Origin: Rhizopus sp. PT2906
Lineage: Eukaryota > Mucoromycota > Mucoromycetes > Mucorales > Rhizopodaceae
Reading direction: 5' to 3'
NCBI GenBank assembly: GCA_025529335.1
Contig: JAMYHX010000027.1
Coordinates: forward strand, 109,646 to 173,645
DNA length: 64,000 nt
Shown: one piece after another, positions 23,153-35,500 of the stretch
Layout: each line of letters opens with the position of its first letter
Numbering within the stretch: position 1 is the first letter of the stretch
Translations under genes and position numbers: made by a program
Notes under the pieces: generated by a model
The model's input: only the letters and a program-made list of their open reading frames with translations
The model's database searches: none
What the model was told of the DNA's origin: nothing

Positions 23153-24050
23153 TTGGAAAAACACAGGAAGAACAGAAGGCATAAAGTCCATAAAATCTGT
23201 GCCGGATATATAGAGTTAGGCGCTGAGCATGAAGCTACTTTGCTTCTAGACGATGACAAGATTTTACCAATACCAAGCCAGCCACTAAAAGAAGATATTC
23301 AGAAAAAATCACTAGCTGATTTGGGCACTGACGTCCCAGTTCTATTCAAAAACTTCAAGGCCAAAGTAAAAGACACATTGCAAGCTGGTCATACTCTCCA
23401 GATAGAAAAGCATCTGCAGGAGCTGTTATCTTTAAATAACATACTATTACTACAACCACTGCAGCATAGTCGATTAATGCGCTTGGTTTTTACTGATTCT
23501 CTTTGGCTCAAATGAATGATGATTTTTTAATGAAGGTTGAATCACATCATATGAAGTTCACTTCAGCAGAATACATGATTATCGTTGAATCAACATGCAA
23601 CAAAGCGACCATATACATGGGCTTGGCAGAATTGCTTGCTTTAGCAAGGAGACCTATCGATTGTCACCTCCTTGAATCTGCAATCGCTTTTCAAATACAT
23701 AGCAATTCGATTTCCTTATACCTATGCATACATTCGCACTTGATAGTGACTAATTTGTACATATAGGGTTTGCTATAACGTTTTACCTTACAAGGCTTGA
23801 TCATGACGGGTATGAAATTGGCCACCTTGGCTTTCCTTCTTCTTTGGCACAGCTTCCTGTATTTGCAAACCTGAAAAACCTGAACATCTTGCTGATTGTA
23901 TGTCATATCTTTTGGAAGTTTTGCAAGAAGTCAGACACACTGGATATAATCAAGCAAAGGTATCGAACATCAGTACAGCTTACTGACTTAACCGACCTGA
24001 CCGATCCAACGAAGGATCGAAATCGAAATTGTTCAATTCGTTTTTAATAA
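23153..24050 (+). pseudogene. Broken ORF series of unknown origin
   Basis: Three consecutive plus-strand pieces look protein-like. 23153-23515 contains YIELGAEHEATLLLDDDK and KVKDTLQAGHTLQIEKHLQ. 23503-23766 contains VESTCNKATIYMGLAELL. 23844-24047 contains LPVFANLKNLNILLIV. They are out of frame with one another and I could not join them with introns. They are probably parts of one decayed gene or element-encoded protein. I do not recognise it. Confidence 0.35.
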
Positions 24051-24127
24051 TGCTAATGTGTAAATTCATTGAAGCAGATAACAACATAATTGATCACTTT
24101 TCTTTTAATTGACTCTCATATAACACT

Positions 24128-25811
24128 TTATTTTTTCCTTTTTTCTCTATTTCCAATCACTACTCCTGCATTACTTGATGAGCGTTTCTATGATAATCAT
24201 TAGTTATTTGTATAAATGAACAATTTAATAGCATTTACCCTTCCTGTATTTGTTGTTATTCCTGCTCCACCTTTTTGTAGTTTAACCTTGTGTTCCATTT
24301 CCGTTTTATCGACCAACTTCTTTAATTCAAACATGTTCAAAATAGAATTTTGCAAGTGTTCAAACTTTTGACAGATAATAGCTGTTGGCATAATGGGCCT
24401 TGGTCCTATAAAAGAGAGGAATAAATCAACATGACAGCATACTTTTAATAGTCATTTACCAATTCCTAATTCTTCCAGTGTCTTTATCATCTTTTGTTGC
24501 ATCGCTGGCTTGACTATAGGTAATTTCTGACTTCGCACATAAACACCTGGTGTAAGCTTTTCTCGTTTAATCTCGGGCGGTGGTTCAACAACATCCATAG
24601 TAGCAGTTGATAGTTTTCTTCCCTTCTTCATTTCTTCTTGTAACTTTCTCTTTTTCTACATACCGACAATTAAATCAAATCAGCCTATCCTTTTATTAAT
24701 CAACGCTTACCTTCATATCTGATGATATACTTGATGCTGTACCACCTGTAATTCCGATACTTCCAGGTGAAGAGAAATTGTTTGCATGATTAGCACTCAA
24801 TGGTGTATTTGGTGTGGATGGAATCTGTTGAATCTGTTCCAGTTGTAATGAATTCAATAGACTTTCTCTTTCTTTGGCCAACTTGGATTCATTCAATTCG
24901 ATTCTCTTTGCTTCAACTAATAATGCTTCCTCTTCCTCTACTTGTTCCTTCTTTCGATTAAATAGCATAATCAACGCATTCTTTCTTTCGATTTCTCTAG
25001 ATTTATCAAATGCATATTGTTGTGCAAGTACTTGTCTATCATAATCTCCTGTAGTAGGTCCCTTTCCATTTAAAATGAGTTTTCTGTAGATTGAATAAAA
25101 TCTATCCTTTAAATCTTCCATTGTTCTCTGTTTATTCTCATAGTTGTATCTATCTTCAATCACTGGGAATCTCAAATCATACTTTTTACATAATTCAAAT
25201 AAATAATCTGTCTCTTCTTTACTCCAATCATTATCTATCATTATAGTCAATATCAGTCTTGGATCATTTATGAAAATAGTCAACCTGTCAAGTATTTTTC
25301 ATAGTCCTCGTCTGTATATTGAAGAATATCAATCGTCTTGTTGAACTTTGCAAATTCATAGTCTATATCATCACATATTAATGTATTGTTTAATTATCCT
25401 CTTTCATCAGTACCTTGATTGTCTGCCTCACTTTGTTTCACCCAATGCTTTAGTACTAATCCATCGTTTCTGGCCGGATTGGTAAATTCTTGATGAATCC
25501 TAACCACATTTATTTCAATAAGCTGCATGAAAAAAGAAGTAAATGTATTACCATGGTGTTGCCCTTTTGTTTGTCTGAAATTTAGATTTAAAAGTTGGTT
25601 TTACAAATGCAACAGGTGGTGCTCCTCCAATGAGCTGGTATAATTCTCTACTAATGCCCTCTAATCATTTACTTTATTAATCAAATATTCAACCACAATA
25701 ATTTACTTTGTCCTAACCTGGTCTCTTTTCTGTAGCTGGTTTGAGCTTTTTCTGAATTGGTTCCTTGGGTGGACTGATCTGCAGTATATCGCGAATATCT
25801 GAACTGGACAT
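24128..25811 (-). CDS. SWC4: SWC4/DMAP1-type chromatin complex subunit, 8 exons, 437 aa
   Basis: Subunit shared by the SWR1 (H2A.Z loading) and NuA4/TIP60 complexes. Exons: 25811-25718, 25660-25552, 25499-25414, 25362-25285, 25234-24711, 24655-24460, 24405-24239, 24187-24128; every junction is GT-AG and the phases close to 438 codons. Seen: N-terminus MSSSDIRDIL as in known Swc4; ELYQLIGGAPPVAF; FTNPARNDGLVLKHW; EDYEKYLTDNDWSKEETDY beginning the SANT/Myb domain (about residues 120-180); then RTMEDLKDRFYSIYRKL; a long charged helix; and a basic tail KRSSSNAGVVIGNREKRKK. It sits with no close neighbour; upstream is a 2.6 kb gene-poor stretch. Confidence 0.92.
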
Positions 25812-26540
25812 GAAAAAAAAAAAAGAGAGAAAAATAGAGAACAAAAAAATTTCCTTTTTGGTTTATATTTCTGGAATGACGCAAAAACAAAGTCTTTAGG
25901 TTTTTAGTGTTTAGCTTCTCTTCAATCAACACCAAAGCGAAAAATAAGCCTTATGCTCAAACAGTAAAGACAACAACAAGAGTGGAACTAATGGAGCTCT
26001 CCTGTTCGACATTTCCGCTGTGATGAGGAAATACGCTGATCGCCAGAGTATGGTTCTTCTTAAGGAGCAACGCCCTAATATTTACGCATATGTACCATTA
26101 ACTGACAGGCATCGTCGTTATTTATACAACTTCATCCTAGGAGTGCAGCCGAGCACATCTATCTCGAATTCTGCTCAATAATTATGCGGAATAATGTTAT
26201 CTGCTGCTATGTCTCATTGAATGCCAATAGTCTGATCAAATCCAATTCTTTACAAGCACAAGGAAGCTATATAGAATATCTACGATTACAAAAGTTTGAT
26301 TTGATATGCTCTCAAGGTTCTCATGCTTTTTCACCTGACTCATGACGCGTCAAATCTCAGCTTCAACGTTTGATAAGATACACCTTTTTCATAAATAACT
26401 CGCACGCATTACAAGATCAATAACAATTAACACTTTAGTTAATTTTCTATGTCTTTTTTATTATTTAAAAAGACAACATTTAATACATAAGATGGGCTTG
26501 ATATTTTTGAGAAAAGATAAATATGGTCAACACTTTATAC
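25812..26540. other. Intergenic, no gene seen
   Basis: Promoter side of SWC4, then AT-rich sequence with scattered stops in all frames. Confidence 0.45.
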
Positions 26541-26559
26541 AAAATAAAAAGTTGTTAGA

Positions 26560-26860
26560 GACCTCATATAAATAGTCTGATCTTGACTTCTTTTTCTTTT
26601 CTTCTTTGGACCAAAAAGGAAGATCAGCTATTCATCAGCTAGCCCTAAGGTATGTTATATTCTTTACTCTTGTAAAAAAAACTAATATGTAGTGTTATAG
26701 ATCATAAAATCGAAAACGGTAACCGGTGCTAGCTAGGGGTAGTTTGGTTCTTACCAAACCTTGGTCCCATCCGCTCTCTTTCTTGCTTTCTCTCTCTCTT
26801 GTCTCTTCTTCCTCCGGGCCAGTTATCGCTGGCCTATATAATGCACTTCGGGTAAGATAT
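26560..26860 (+). ncRNA. Candidate spliced non-coding transcript or orphan 5' leader
   Basis: A TATAAAT box at 26568 is followed by a T/C-rich start zone, then an exon-like segment ending CCCTAAG at a GTATGT donor (26650) with an ATAG acceptor about 50 bp on. The next segment (about 26701-26848) is more GC-rich and ends at a GTAAGA donor. It contains two short hairpins, GTTTGGT-TCTT-ACCAAAC near 26740 and GGCCAG-TTATCG-CTGGCC near 26820. No long open frame follows. It could be a structured RNA, a snoRNA host, or the leader of a gene lost next to the mariner relic. Assignment is inference. Confidence 0.3.
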
Positions 26861-27520
26861 TAATAATTACTTCTATAAGTTTACTCACTTTTCTTGCTTC
26901 TCTTTTTCTCTTATAAACCCTCTTCTTTATAATGTAAGTATTTAATATCAATGTAAATAACTGACTTACTAATCACTTCTTTATTCATCCTTTTGCTTTT
27001 GATGGGCTCTCTTTTTTATTATTTGTTGTATCTTTTGTTATTTTTTGTTGTCTGAAATTATCATTTTTTTTTATCAGTGAATAAAGTGTAAATGAGTATT
27101 TATCAAGTAATAACAAATTATCAGCTAATGCAAACGAGCATTACTATGTCGACGAACAAGATATTAGCCTTTGCTTTCATAGCTTTCGAAACATTGCTCA
27201 AGATCATGTAGTCTGATAGTATCAATGGAAAACACGAGCAACAGCGGCCTTTATGCTAGACGTTGAATGAAGAGAATGAGAGCCTTGAATCTTGTTGTGA
27301 CTAGGCCTGCCTTCTTCATAATACCTATTTTGCTTGCCTTGGGCTTAATCTCTTTTGGTAGACGTACAATCAGAGTAACGCCGATTAGCTGTCCCATGAA
27401 TTCGACGAACAATGCATTTCTGTGTTTTAGGATTCTTCGCTCAGACCTTGGCTTTTACATTATTGCCCAGGCATCAACCAGGTTCAGGATTGAATCAATA
27501 TCGAATATTTCCTGATATCA
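26861..27520. other. AT-rich stretch, no gene
   Basis: Further splice-like signals occur (GTAAGT near 26934, TTTATCAG near 27077) but no coding exon can be built. The plus frame at 27267-27515 is unsupported. Confidence 0.35.
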
Positions 27521-27539
27521 TCTCGATAGCTTGTTTTTT

Positions 27540-28270
27540 GTTTGCTTTCTAGCTTTAAAAGATTGTTATAACAAGACATGACTAACAAAGCTGGACTTGT
27601 AAGAATGGAAAAATCGGAAAGCAGAACGAATCATATTCAGATGCTGCAAGAAAAGTTAGCTTTTGGGCACAAGGCACACGACTACTAATGGTAGATCGTA
27701 CTGGATAAGTTCTACGCAGCCCGGTCCTTCCAGTGTCTATTGTAATTTTCAAAATCTGATTTCCGAGTAGTCGTGTTGTTTAATGTATTTTCTTATCTTC
27801 ACTCTTGTGAATAAGAGTATTGCTATTGCCCTCAAATTTCTCATGTTGATTCTTATGAAATTGAAAACCAATCCACCTTTGGAACTTCTAATAGCTTGAG
27901 GCGTTCTCTTATTTGGAATATATGTATTCTTTGTCTTTAATGTTATCACATCAAAGGGGGGGATGCTCAAAATAGTTGTTGTTTTGGGCTCCTGCCTTGG
28001 GCACAGCCATAACAGCGCGATTTCCTTTTTTCGACCATGCTACGGAACATGTCATGTTGATATGAAAAGCAGTCTCGTCAATGAAAATGTAGTTGTTCTA
28101 AAAGTCTTCTTGTGTCTTCCTTTTGTCTCCGAGATGACTTTACGTCAAAAAGGTCAAGTCTGTTTTTAAGATAAACTTCATCACCCAACTTCCGAACCGA
28201 GTGTCTAAATTTGATTTTCTTTATAGTCCAACATGTCTTTTCCTTTTCCGTCTTTGTAAATAAAAGCAAG
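27540..28270 (-). mobile_element. Dead Tc1/mariner (IS630-type) transposase
   Basis: Read on the minus strand, 28250-28150 gives LFDVKSSRRQKEDTRRLLEQL. 28100-27985 gives FIDETAFHINMTCSVAWSKKG with the DE catalytic block of the DDE domain. After a one-base frame change near 27990, TTTILSIPPFDVITLK follows, then GGLVFNFI and KIRKYIKQHDYSEIRF. The order matches mariner-type transposases, but the second catalytic Asp region is eroded and several stops and frameshifts are present. I do not see clear terminal inverted repeats. Confidence 0.7.
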
Positions 28271-28485
28271 TAATAATGAATAAAAGAAAGAAAGAGTCCG
28301 TTTGTTTCTTGAAAGCACGGAATAATTTTCTTTTAATGGCCAAAGTTTATTCCTGAGCCTGAATTAATTTTTATTTTTAAACTGCACGAATATTTTGTGA
28401 AAAGTGTACACAGTACACAAAATAATTATCTCTTTTTTCATAGTCCTTTTTTTTCTCTTTTCTTTACTTTTACCTTACTTTTTTT
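28271..28485. other. Promoter region of the coiled-coil/SR-repeat gene
   Basis: T/C-rich leader directly upstream of the start at 28486; no other element that I can support. Confidence 0.4.
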
Positions 28486-29969
28486 ATGTTTGCTAAAGAA
28501 AGGCCATTACCAAAGGCTCTAAACATAATCCGTCCTGCACCTCCACCTTTTCCAAACCAACACGATTCACTTTCTTCTTCAACAGCATCCTCACCTTCTG
28601 AAATATCTACCATTTCAAATTTTTCTACCTTTTCTAATAGTCGACCACAACCTACTATATTCAATCCTGCATCACTCTTTCAGAGCAACATAAACACTTT
28701 TAAATCACCAGCTAGTACAGTTGGTATCAATCCTCAGCGATTTTATCAAAGACCAAGAAGTAATTCTAACTTATCAAGGTCAACTTTTTTCTCAGCCTTT
28801 TCTGATCATCACAATAATACAAATACTGATAATGAAGAAGAGGACGAACTTGATAGTATTGATGGCTTAACAGACGAAGAAGAAATCGAAGTAGAGGAAG
28901 ATGATGATGAGGAAGAAGAAGATATCAAAGTGGTAGCAAAAGTAAAACATGGAACTATCATGAATGGCAAAGGAGAGTTTGTTAACAAAGGAAATAATCA
29001 CGAACATTGGCTGGAAGAAGCAAGAGCAAACAGAAAGGTAACAAAAAAGTGAAAGCAAATAAAGGTTTGTTTATATAGTAACCATGTACATCATTTTCAA
29101 TATAGGTTGCTGATCTTGAAATAGAAAATCAAAACCTACTACAGCTCAATGCAAGTCTTGAAGCTAAATTAAGACAGCAAGCATCACGAATAGCCGAGTT
29201 AGAAAAGAAGTTACAACAAGGGTAACAAGAGAGGATGTACATAAATTAAATAATGAAATGGTAGTAACCCTAAAGAATAGGACCGAAGCACCCCTGACAC
29301 CCATTTCGGATAAACACGTGGAAGATGAAGACGACCGGGATGAAGTAAGCAGAAATAGAATATTAAGATAATAATCAAATGAACTTACTCCCTCTTATAG
29401 ACAGCCTTGTTGTATAACAAAGAGTTAGCAGAAGAGGAGGCCGAAGCTGATAAAGCATTTCATCAAATAAGATCCGCCCTTGAACAGCTGATTGTACAAG
29501 CTGAATCTGCATTAATTCAGAAATCAAAACAATCTGGCAAGGTACTACAAGATTATACCTATCAGAAGGAAGACGAAGGTAACATCATATCTCTCTTTCT
29601 TTATGATGTATTCATTATTGTTTATTAGAAATCCTTCAAAAGTTATCTATTCGCTCATCCTCTCCTACCGAACTCAAGAAAAGACCTTCAACCAGACGTG
29701 TGTCTGATAGTTCAACTAAGCCATTACCAAGACCTTCGAGCGTGAAGATGTCGAGGAACATATCTCGTCAATCCTCTCCTCCTGTTCTTCAACGTTCAGC
29801 CTCTCCATCTTATTTACAACGTTCAGCCTCTCCATCTTACTTGCAACGCTCTGCTTCTCCATCTCTGTCACAGCGCACTGCTTCTCCATCTATACAACAC
29901 AGACCTTCGTCTAGACAAAGTGTTCGTAAGCAGAGTCAAGATATGGGAAAGCCAAAATGGCACAACTGA
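28486..29969 (+). CDS. Uncharacterised coiled-coil protein with SR-type C-terminal repeats, 416 aa
   Basis: Exons 28486-29037, 29106-29221, 29281-29344, 29401-29578, 29629-29969, all GT-AG and closing to 417 codons. Domains in order: a disordered Ser/Pro/Thr-rich N-terminus (1-105); an acidic block rich in Asp/Glu (about 110-150); a coiled coil (about 180-225, NLLQLNASLEAKLRQQA and RIAELEKKL); a second acidic helical segment (ELAEEEAEADKAF, about 250-300); and a basic, phosphosite-like tail with three near-identical LQRSASPS(Y/L) units and diverged copies. I do not recognise the family. The layout resembles cytoskeleton- or polarity-associated adaptor proteins, but that is inference. A naive reading shows a frameshift near 29222; it is removed by the 59 bp intron. 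Confidence 0.75.
29770..29895 (+). repeat. Coding tandem repeat, 27 bp unit encoding (L/S)Q-R-S-A-S-P-S-x
   Basis: Three adjacent, highly similar 27 bp units encode LQRSASPSY, LQRSASPSY and LQRSASPSL; flanking SQRTASPSI and QHRPSS are diverged copies. They lie inside the last exon of the coiled-coil gene. Confidence 0.8.
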
Positions 29970-31340
29970 AATTTCTATACGTTCTTTACTGCAACCACTA
30001 TGATCTAACTCTTTATGACTGAATCCATCTTTTTCTATATATGCCCACTTGTTATACCCAAACCTCATACTTTCCTTATTCATTCAACATTGAAATTTAT
30101 ATATGCCATTTTGTTATTTTTAGACACAGAACAATCACACACACATATTCTCTCTCTCATATAAACCAGCCCCCCTTCCTTTCTAGTCACTCCCTGGACA
30201 AAAGAAAAAAAAGAGACTAAATGTAATACAACATACAAAAAATTGACGTGTACATAATTTACCTGATATTTGTAATACAAATAAACAAGTAGTAGCCTCC
30301 TCCCCCTTTTTTGCTATGTATTCTACAGTTCTTGTACTTTTCTGAATTTAGAGTTTCTTCTTCTTGAGGTCATTCCACAATCTATCGTCATGGTTACTGA
30401 GTTTTTTACAAGTTGTTTATGCAAAGTAACTTTTATTTTTTCAGGAACAGCTACTATTCAATGTATACGCGTATTCTGTATTCTATTCATCTATGTTATG
30501 AGGAGTATCTTTGGCTTATTTACGTGTCTTTTGACAAGGTTCAAGATGATCAGATGATGACTACAAAAAAACGAACCACAACGGACATTCAACTATTGTT
30601 GGAAATTCTAAAGCATTAAAATGACACAATGGCTAAAGATGAAGTAATCAGCCTACTCTCTAATATATAGATATCTCTTGTTCACGTCAGGCATATCTTC
30701 TTTACAAATTCCAAACGTCTCTTTTTCATTTGATATGACTTCTAAAGAGGTACACCTTTTGTTATGCTTCTTGTCCAGTTTATTTATTAATTTTTTTTTC
30801 CCAAGAAGCCATTGGTTCCAGCAAAAAAAAAAAGTCAGGAGTCATTTCCTTTTTGACGGTGTCTTTATGTATTCAATTACATCTTTATCTAGGCTGACGT
30901 GTTTGTAACTGCTGATATTTACGGCATCAGACCTTCCAGATGTCACTTCTCCCCCCTTTGCAAAAAATTGAGTAAATCTGTGATACTTTTTTCCTTTTTT
31001 GAACTTGATGTGATGTAAGAAAGGACCTGCATCCACAACAAAAGAAGAATGGTGGATTCTGCAATTATACATGACAATATAAAATCTGTATATTTCATGT
31101 CTATTCACAGTTTCAACAAATTGATAAGTCGCGGTGCCATCTTTATCTCTAGAGACTGGTTGTGCGAACTCTTTATTTTTTTCATTTTCATTTTGCCTCA
31201 AAGGTGCGTGTTTTGAAAGAATAACTGTACCAATGGATGAGATGCAGTTAGCAATCCTTATATTTACTCCTTTTCTATTGCGTGCTTTTACGTTAGATGG
31301 ATTCCCTAGCCGCTGATCAAATGGACTACTATTTCTTTGT
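29970..31340. other. Intergenic with a weak minus-strand ORF (31201-30842)
   Basis: The 119-codon minus frame includes CRIHHSSFVVDAGPFLHHI and FKKGKKYHRFTQFFAKGG. The look is protein-like and resembles degenerate element-associated ORFs, but it has no domain I can name and no spliced extension. The rest is AT-rich. Confidence 0.35.
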
Positions 31341-31345
31341 GCTTC

Positions 31346-31348
<3 letters not shown>

Positions 31349-31379
<31 letters not shown>
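31349..31379. repeat. (TA)n microsatellite
   Basis: About fifteen uninterrupted TA units. Confidence 0.95.
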
Positions 31380-31381
<2 letters not shown>

Positions 31382-32503
31382 ATCATAGCGCAAATCTTGT
31401 TAAAAAGGTTGATAACAATAAATAATCTTCTGCTTCATATATTAAATACTGCAATATATGTTGTCATTGATTACCGTGATAAGCTTAGGCAAAGAGTAAT
31501 ATTCGCATGTGAGGATATTCGTCAGATATTGTTCAGGGCGCAAGTTTTTGTAAATCACTATCTATTTCTGCTTTCAAATGAAGTTATCCCTAGTTGTATT
31601 TATAAACAGAACTTCCGGTATTCCATATGTCAATCGATAAACGGTGATTGAGTTACATATGGTATGCTGAAAAATTCCAAGAATCAAAAGATGAACAAGG
31701 ACAATTAGCTTCACAATCTGATTTGAAATATTATTCATGATAATATAGTTCATCACTATACATTTGCAAAAGGAATTCAAGATATAGTTGTTTTTTATAT
31801 GATAAAAAAAAATCATTAATTTAGCGTAAGGGTGTAAAATGGCCATGCCAGTGCTGTCTTCCTCGTGTACCAGTTTCAAAATCAAAGGATTCACATACTG
31901 GACTCGAAGATGCCTTCCTTACGAAAGGAAACACTCCACAAATGCAATTTTGCTCCTATGGTATGTAATGTTAGAATTAGTATAAAAGTATATTCAAAAT
32001 AAACTTGTATGAATATCCGCGACATGTAAAAAATATACTTTTAACTTCTTAAAAGTATCAACTGAAGTAAAACGAAATTAATCAGCGATGATTTTTAAAA
32101 TGGCCAACGAGCCAAACTTTCCTTTGCCATCTTGGTTCGAGTTTCTTTTCAGAAAGAAAGAGATAAAAAAGAGGTTTATTTTTTTATTCTAATTTTATGT
32201 TGTCAGTTTGATCAACAAAGATGGAAGTACACGTATAATTGTGATAAATACAGAGATCGGTGCATATCAAGGCAACTGATAGCCGTAGTTCTTAGAGAGC
32301 TGTTGAATTGGGTGCTTGAGATATGGTTGAGGTTTGCCATCAGGAAGCTAGCGTATGCAGCGTCATATATTTTTGAGAAAACGCCAAACTCCATAGGTTT
32401 GGCTGTACAAAAGGGGATCCAACCAGAGGGCGTGTCACTATTGACACCCCATTTCATCTTTATTTTTTCTTGTCGAGCAATTGCAGTTTAACACACGACT
32501 TTA
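31380..32503. other. Upstream region of the Rav1-like gene, with a short minus ORF at 32212-32457
   Basis: Mostly AT-rich. The 81-codon minus frame (starting MKWGVNSDTPSGWIPFC) reads more like protein than its surroundings and lies in the putative Rav1 promoter. It could be a small gene or an element relic, but nothing else supports it. Confidence 0.35.
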
Positions 32504-35500
32504 ATGTTTTTAGAGCAAATTTGCCCTGGACAAGTGAATCCGGCTTTTCAAGCGATTCATACGTTCACTTATAGCAACAACAGATTCATTGTACACCTAA
32601 TGTCAGCATCATTGTGGTCATATTAAACCTTTACTTTATAGGTCTATGCAACGGGATCTAAAATAGTCATTTATGCCGACCCTAACAGACTGGTTCAAAT
32701 CATCACAGCATCCTCAGTATTCAACTTACAAACACCTGTCATGGAACCCATTACAGCTGTGTCCGGAAGTAGTTTTACAGGAAAAGTAAGATTCTTTAAA
32801 GAGTTACACCACAGAAAGAAAAGAAAAACAGAGATATTAAGTTCCCTCGAAACTAGATTGCTATTTCATACAAGAATCAAATAGCCATCATGAAGCCAAA
32901 CCAAAACGATCACTGGACAGTTGAATGTGCCTTTGAAACAGAGCTAGAGACTATTCACTGTCTCGACTGGAGTAAAAACAGTTAAAGTGATTTCCCCTCT
33001 TACTTTGAGTTTTAGAAAGAAAAACATAGGACTTATACCTGTAATAGATGAGCTACTAAGCGTGGGGGACATGATACTACTATGGAGTTATCAAGAGGAG
33101 AGTTGGGATTTGACCTGGAAGAAAAAACCTGCGGATGAGGTTATTTATGCTAAATTTGAACCAAATTCTAGTTCATTTGCAGCCATATGCAAGGTATGAT
33201 TGGCTTATTCTCGATCATAAGGTCAAAGAGACTGTATTTGCTCATTAAACAATTAGTGTGATCGTATGGTTACTCTGTGGTATAAAGATGATTTAGATTA
33301 CAGCTTCACTTTTCTTCCTCATCCTGCTCAAGTCACTCATTTTGCATGGAGAGTCTCGTCTTGCACAAAGGAAGATGACTGTACATTATTCACAATGGCA
33401 CGCGATGGCATTGGACGATTCTGGAGTCCAGTTAGCTTGGATAAACCACATATATTGTACATGTGCGCTGTCATTGACTCAAATCAATCGCTTGTTACCA
33501 GTGAGAACGACGATTTGGAGAACAAGGAAGATTTTTCGCCTATTCACTATATTGGCTGCGATGAACTCTTAAATGCTATTCACGCTCAATTCAAGTCTCA
33601 CTCAAGGCATGATCGCTTTGACCAGAGGCTTGAAAGGATCAGAGACCGTGTTAAAGATACCCCAGATTTACTGTTTAGAATACAAGCGGATGGCTCTTTG
33701 ACTTTGTGGGGAGTGCAGGTAAGCCCATAAACTATTTTTTTTAGAGAATATGAATAGCTGAAAAGGGTTTAGCATCTCAATACTTGGCCACGAAGGATTC
33801 CTAGAGTCTTTGTTGTCTTAAGAGTCGCAAGAGCAATCGATCCGCTTCATTACATTTACTTTCTGAACCCAACCCATATCTTACATGACTATTCTCATAT
33901 ACAATCTTCTTGTAAGTCCAAAGTCTTGACAACAACTAAACAATGATAACTAAGACCATGTTTAGCTACTATTAAACCCATAGAACTTTCGCTTGTAGCT
34001 TATAATTCGCATGGGCAGTTGAGATGCTACAGCTTAAATCTAGTAGACTTTTTAGATAGTACATCCTTTTCACCAAAATTACACCTGAAATATTCTTGGT
34101 TAGGACATCAGCATGCAATTTCCAAATTGTATCAAACACACAAGAATAGATTTTGTACGATTGGTATTGATGGACAGATTAATGTTTGGAAATATGAACT
34201 ACGAGATGTAAGGAGAATATAGATTAAAAAAAATGCATAATTAAGTTTAACCTGATAATAGACATGCAATCGAGTCACCAGTGAGCTCCAAATGGATTGC
34301 TCGTTATCTGTTCGTTCTAGTAATATTCTAGCTGCTCCTGTCGGAAAAGGTAAGAACAGTACATGACTCTATCTGCGAATACTGAATATCAAGTTACATT
34401 ATAAAGAAAAATATGTGGCAGTCTATGACGGAAGACAAGTACAGATATATGGATTTGACCTACAAGACTGCCATGTCCATCAAAGCACCAAAACATGTCC
34501 AGTAGATGGAGATTTGCTACCGCTTTCTGATTTATTTGTGTATAACATAGAAGACGAGGCTACAACAGAAATAAAATCTCATATTTTAATCGGCATTTCC
34601 GCTACAGAAAATGTAATATATTCCTGGGAACTCATCCTTCGTCAAGATGATTTTGATATCAAGTCAAGAGGTAAGCAAGAGATGAATTGGGAAGAGCCTC
34701 CGGTCAAGGCAGTATCTGCAAGCCAATGGGCAACAAATACAGCCTCTAAACTGTTTCATCGATTGACGTTTGATAAACGGGTGGCCATGGCTTTATGCGT
34801 TGGTTCAACTATTATATTTTACAATATGCATCTTCCTTCTAATGACGGTATCATCGAATGGAATACGTTGTACTCTATTCAAGTTTCTTCTTCATTGTTA
34901 CCTATTCATCATATCAAATTTTGTTCTCCTAATACGCTGGCTGTTGTCTCTGGTAATGACTCGACTCAGCTGTCCATTTGGTCTGAGATACGCGTTGGAG
35001 TTGCTCCTGTTTGTGAAAGAACGTTACATTTCAAGTAAGTAATCTATTGCTATATGTGCTTTAATAGATGATTTATTGTCTATAGACAAACCATAAAAGA
35101 TATTGCTTGGAATGTGACATCAGACGCACAGTTTATCTTGGCTATTGCCTTTACTGATTGTGTAGCCATATACGGACAAAAGCGAGCAACAGGTGTTAGA
35201 AGCGAAGTTGAGTGGGTTTGCTACACAAAGTTTAAAGTAGACACGTAACTATCAACTAGATAAATTATGCACTCAAAGTTCTCATTGTTTGGTTATTATA
35301 GCTCAGAGGATATTACAGCCTTAGCTTGGGTAGACTATGGTGTCTTGACCGTGGCAACTGGTAATCAATTGAGATGTTATTTGAAATGGTTAACAGAACA
35401 AGATACAGTGAATCGAAGTAAGTTGCATCTCTTTGTGTAAAACATAATCTCATTTTTTTTATTACCAGTCAAGGAACCGATCAATAACAAGATAGAACCT

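Noticed and set aside
29200..29285. Apparent one-base frameshift in the coiled-coil/SR-repeat gene
   Set aside because: A 59 bp GT-AG intron at 29222-29280 joins the exons in phase; the open frame through it is coincidental.
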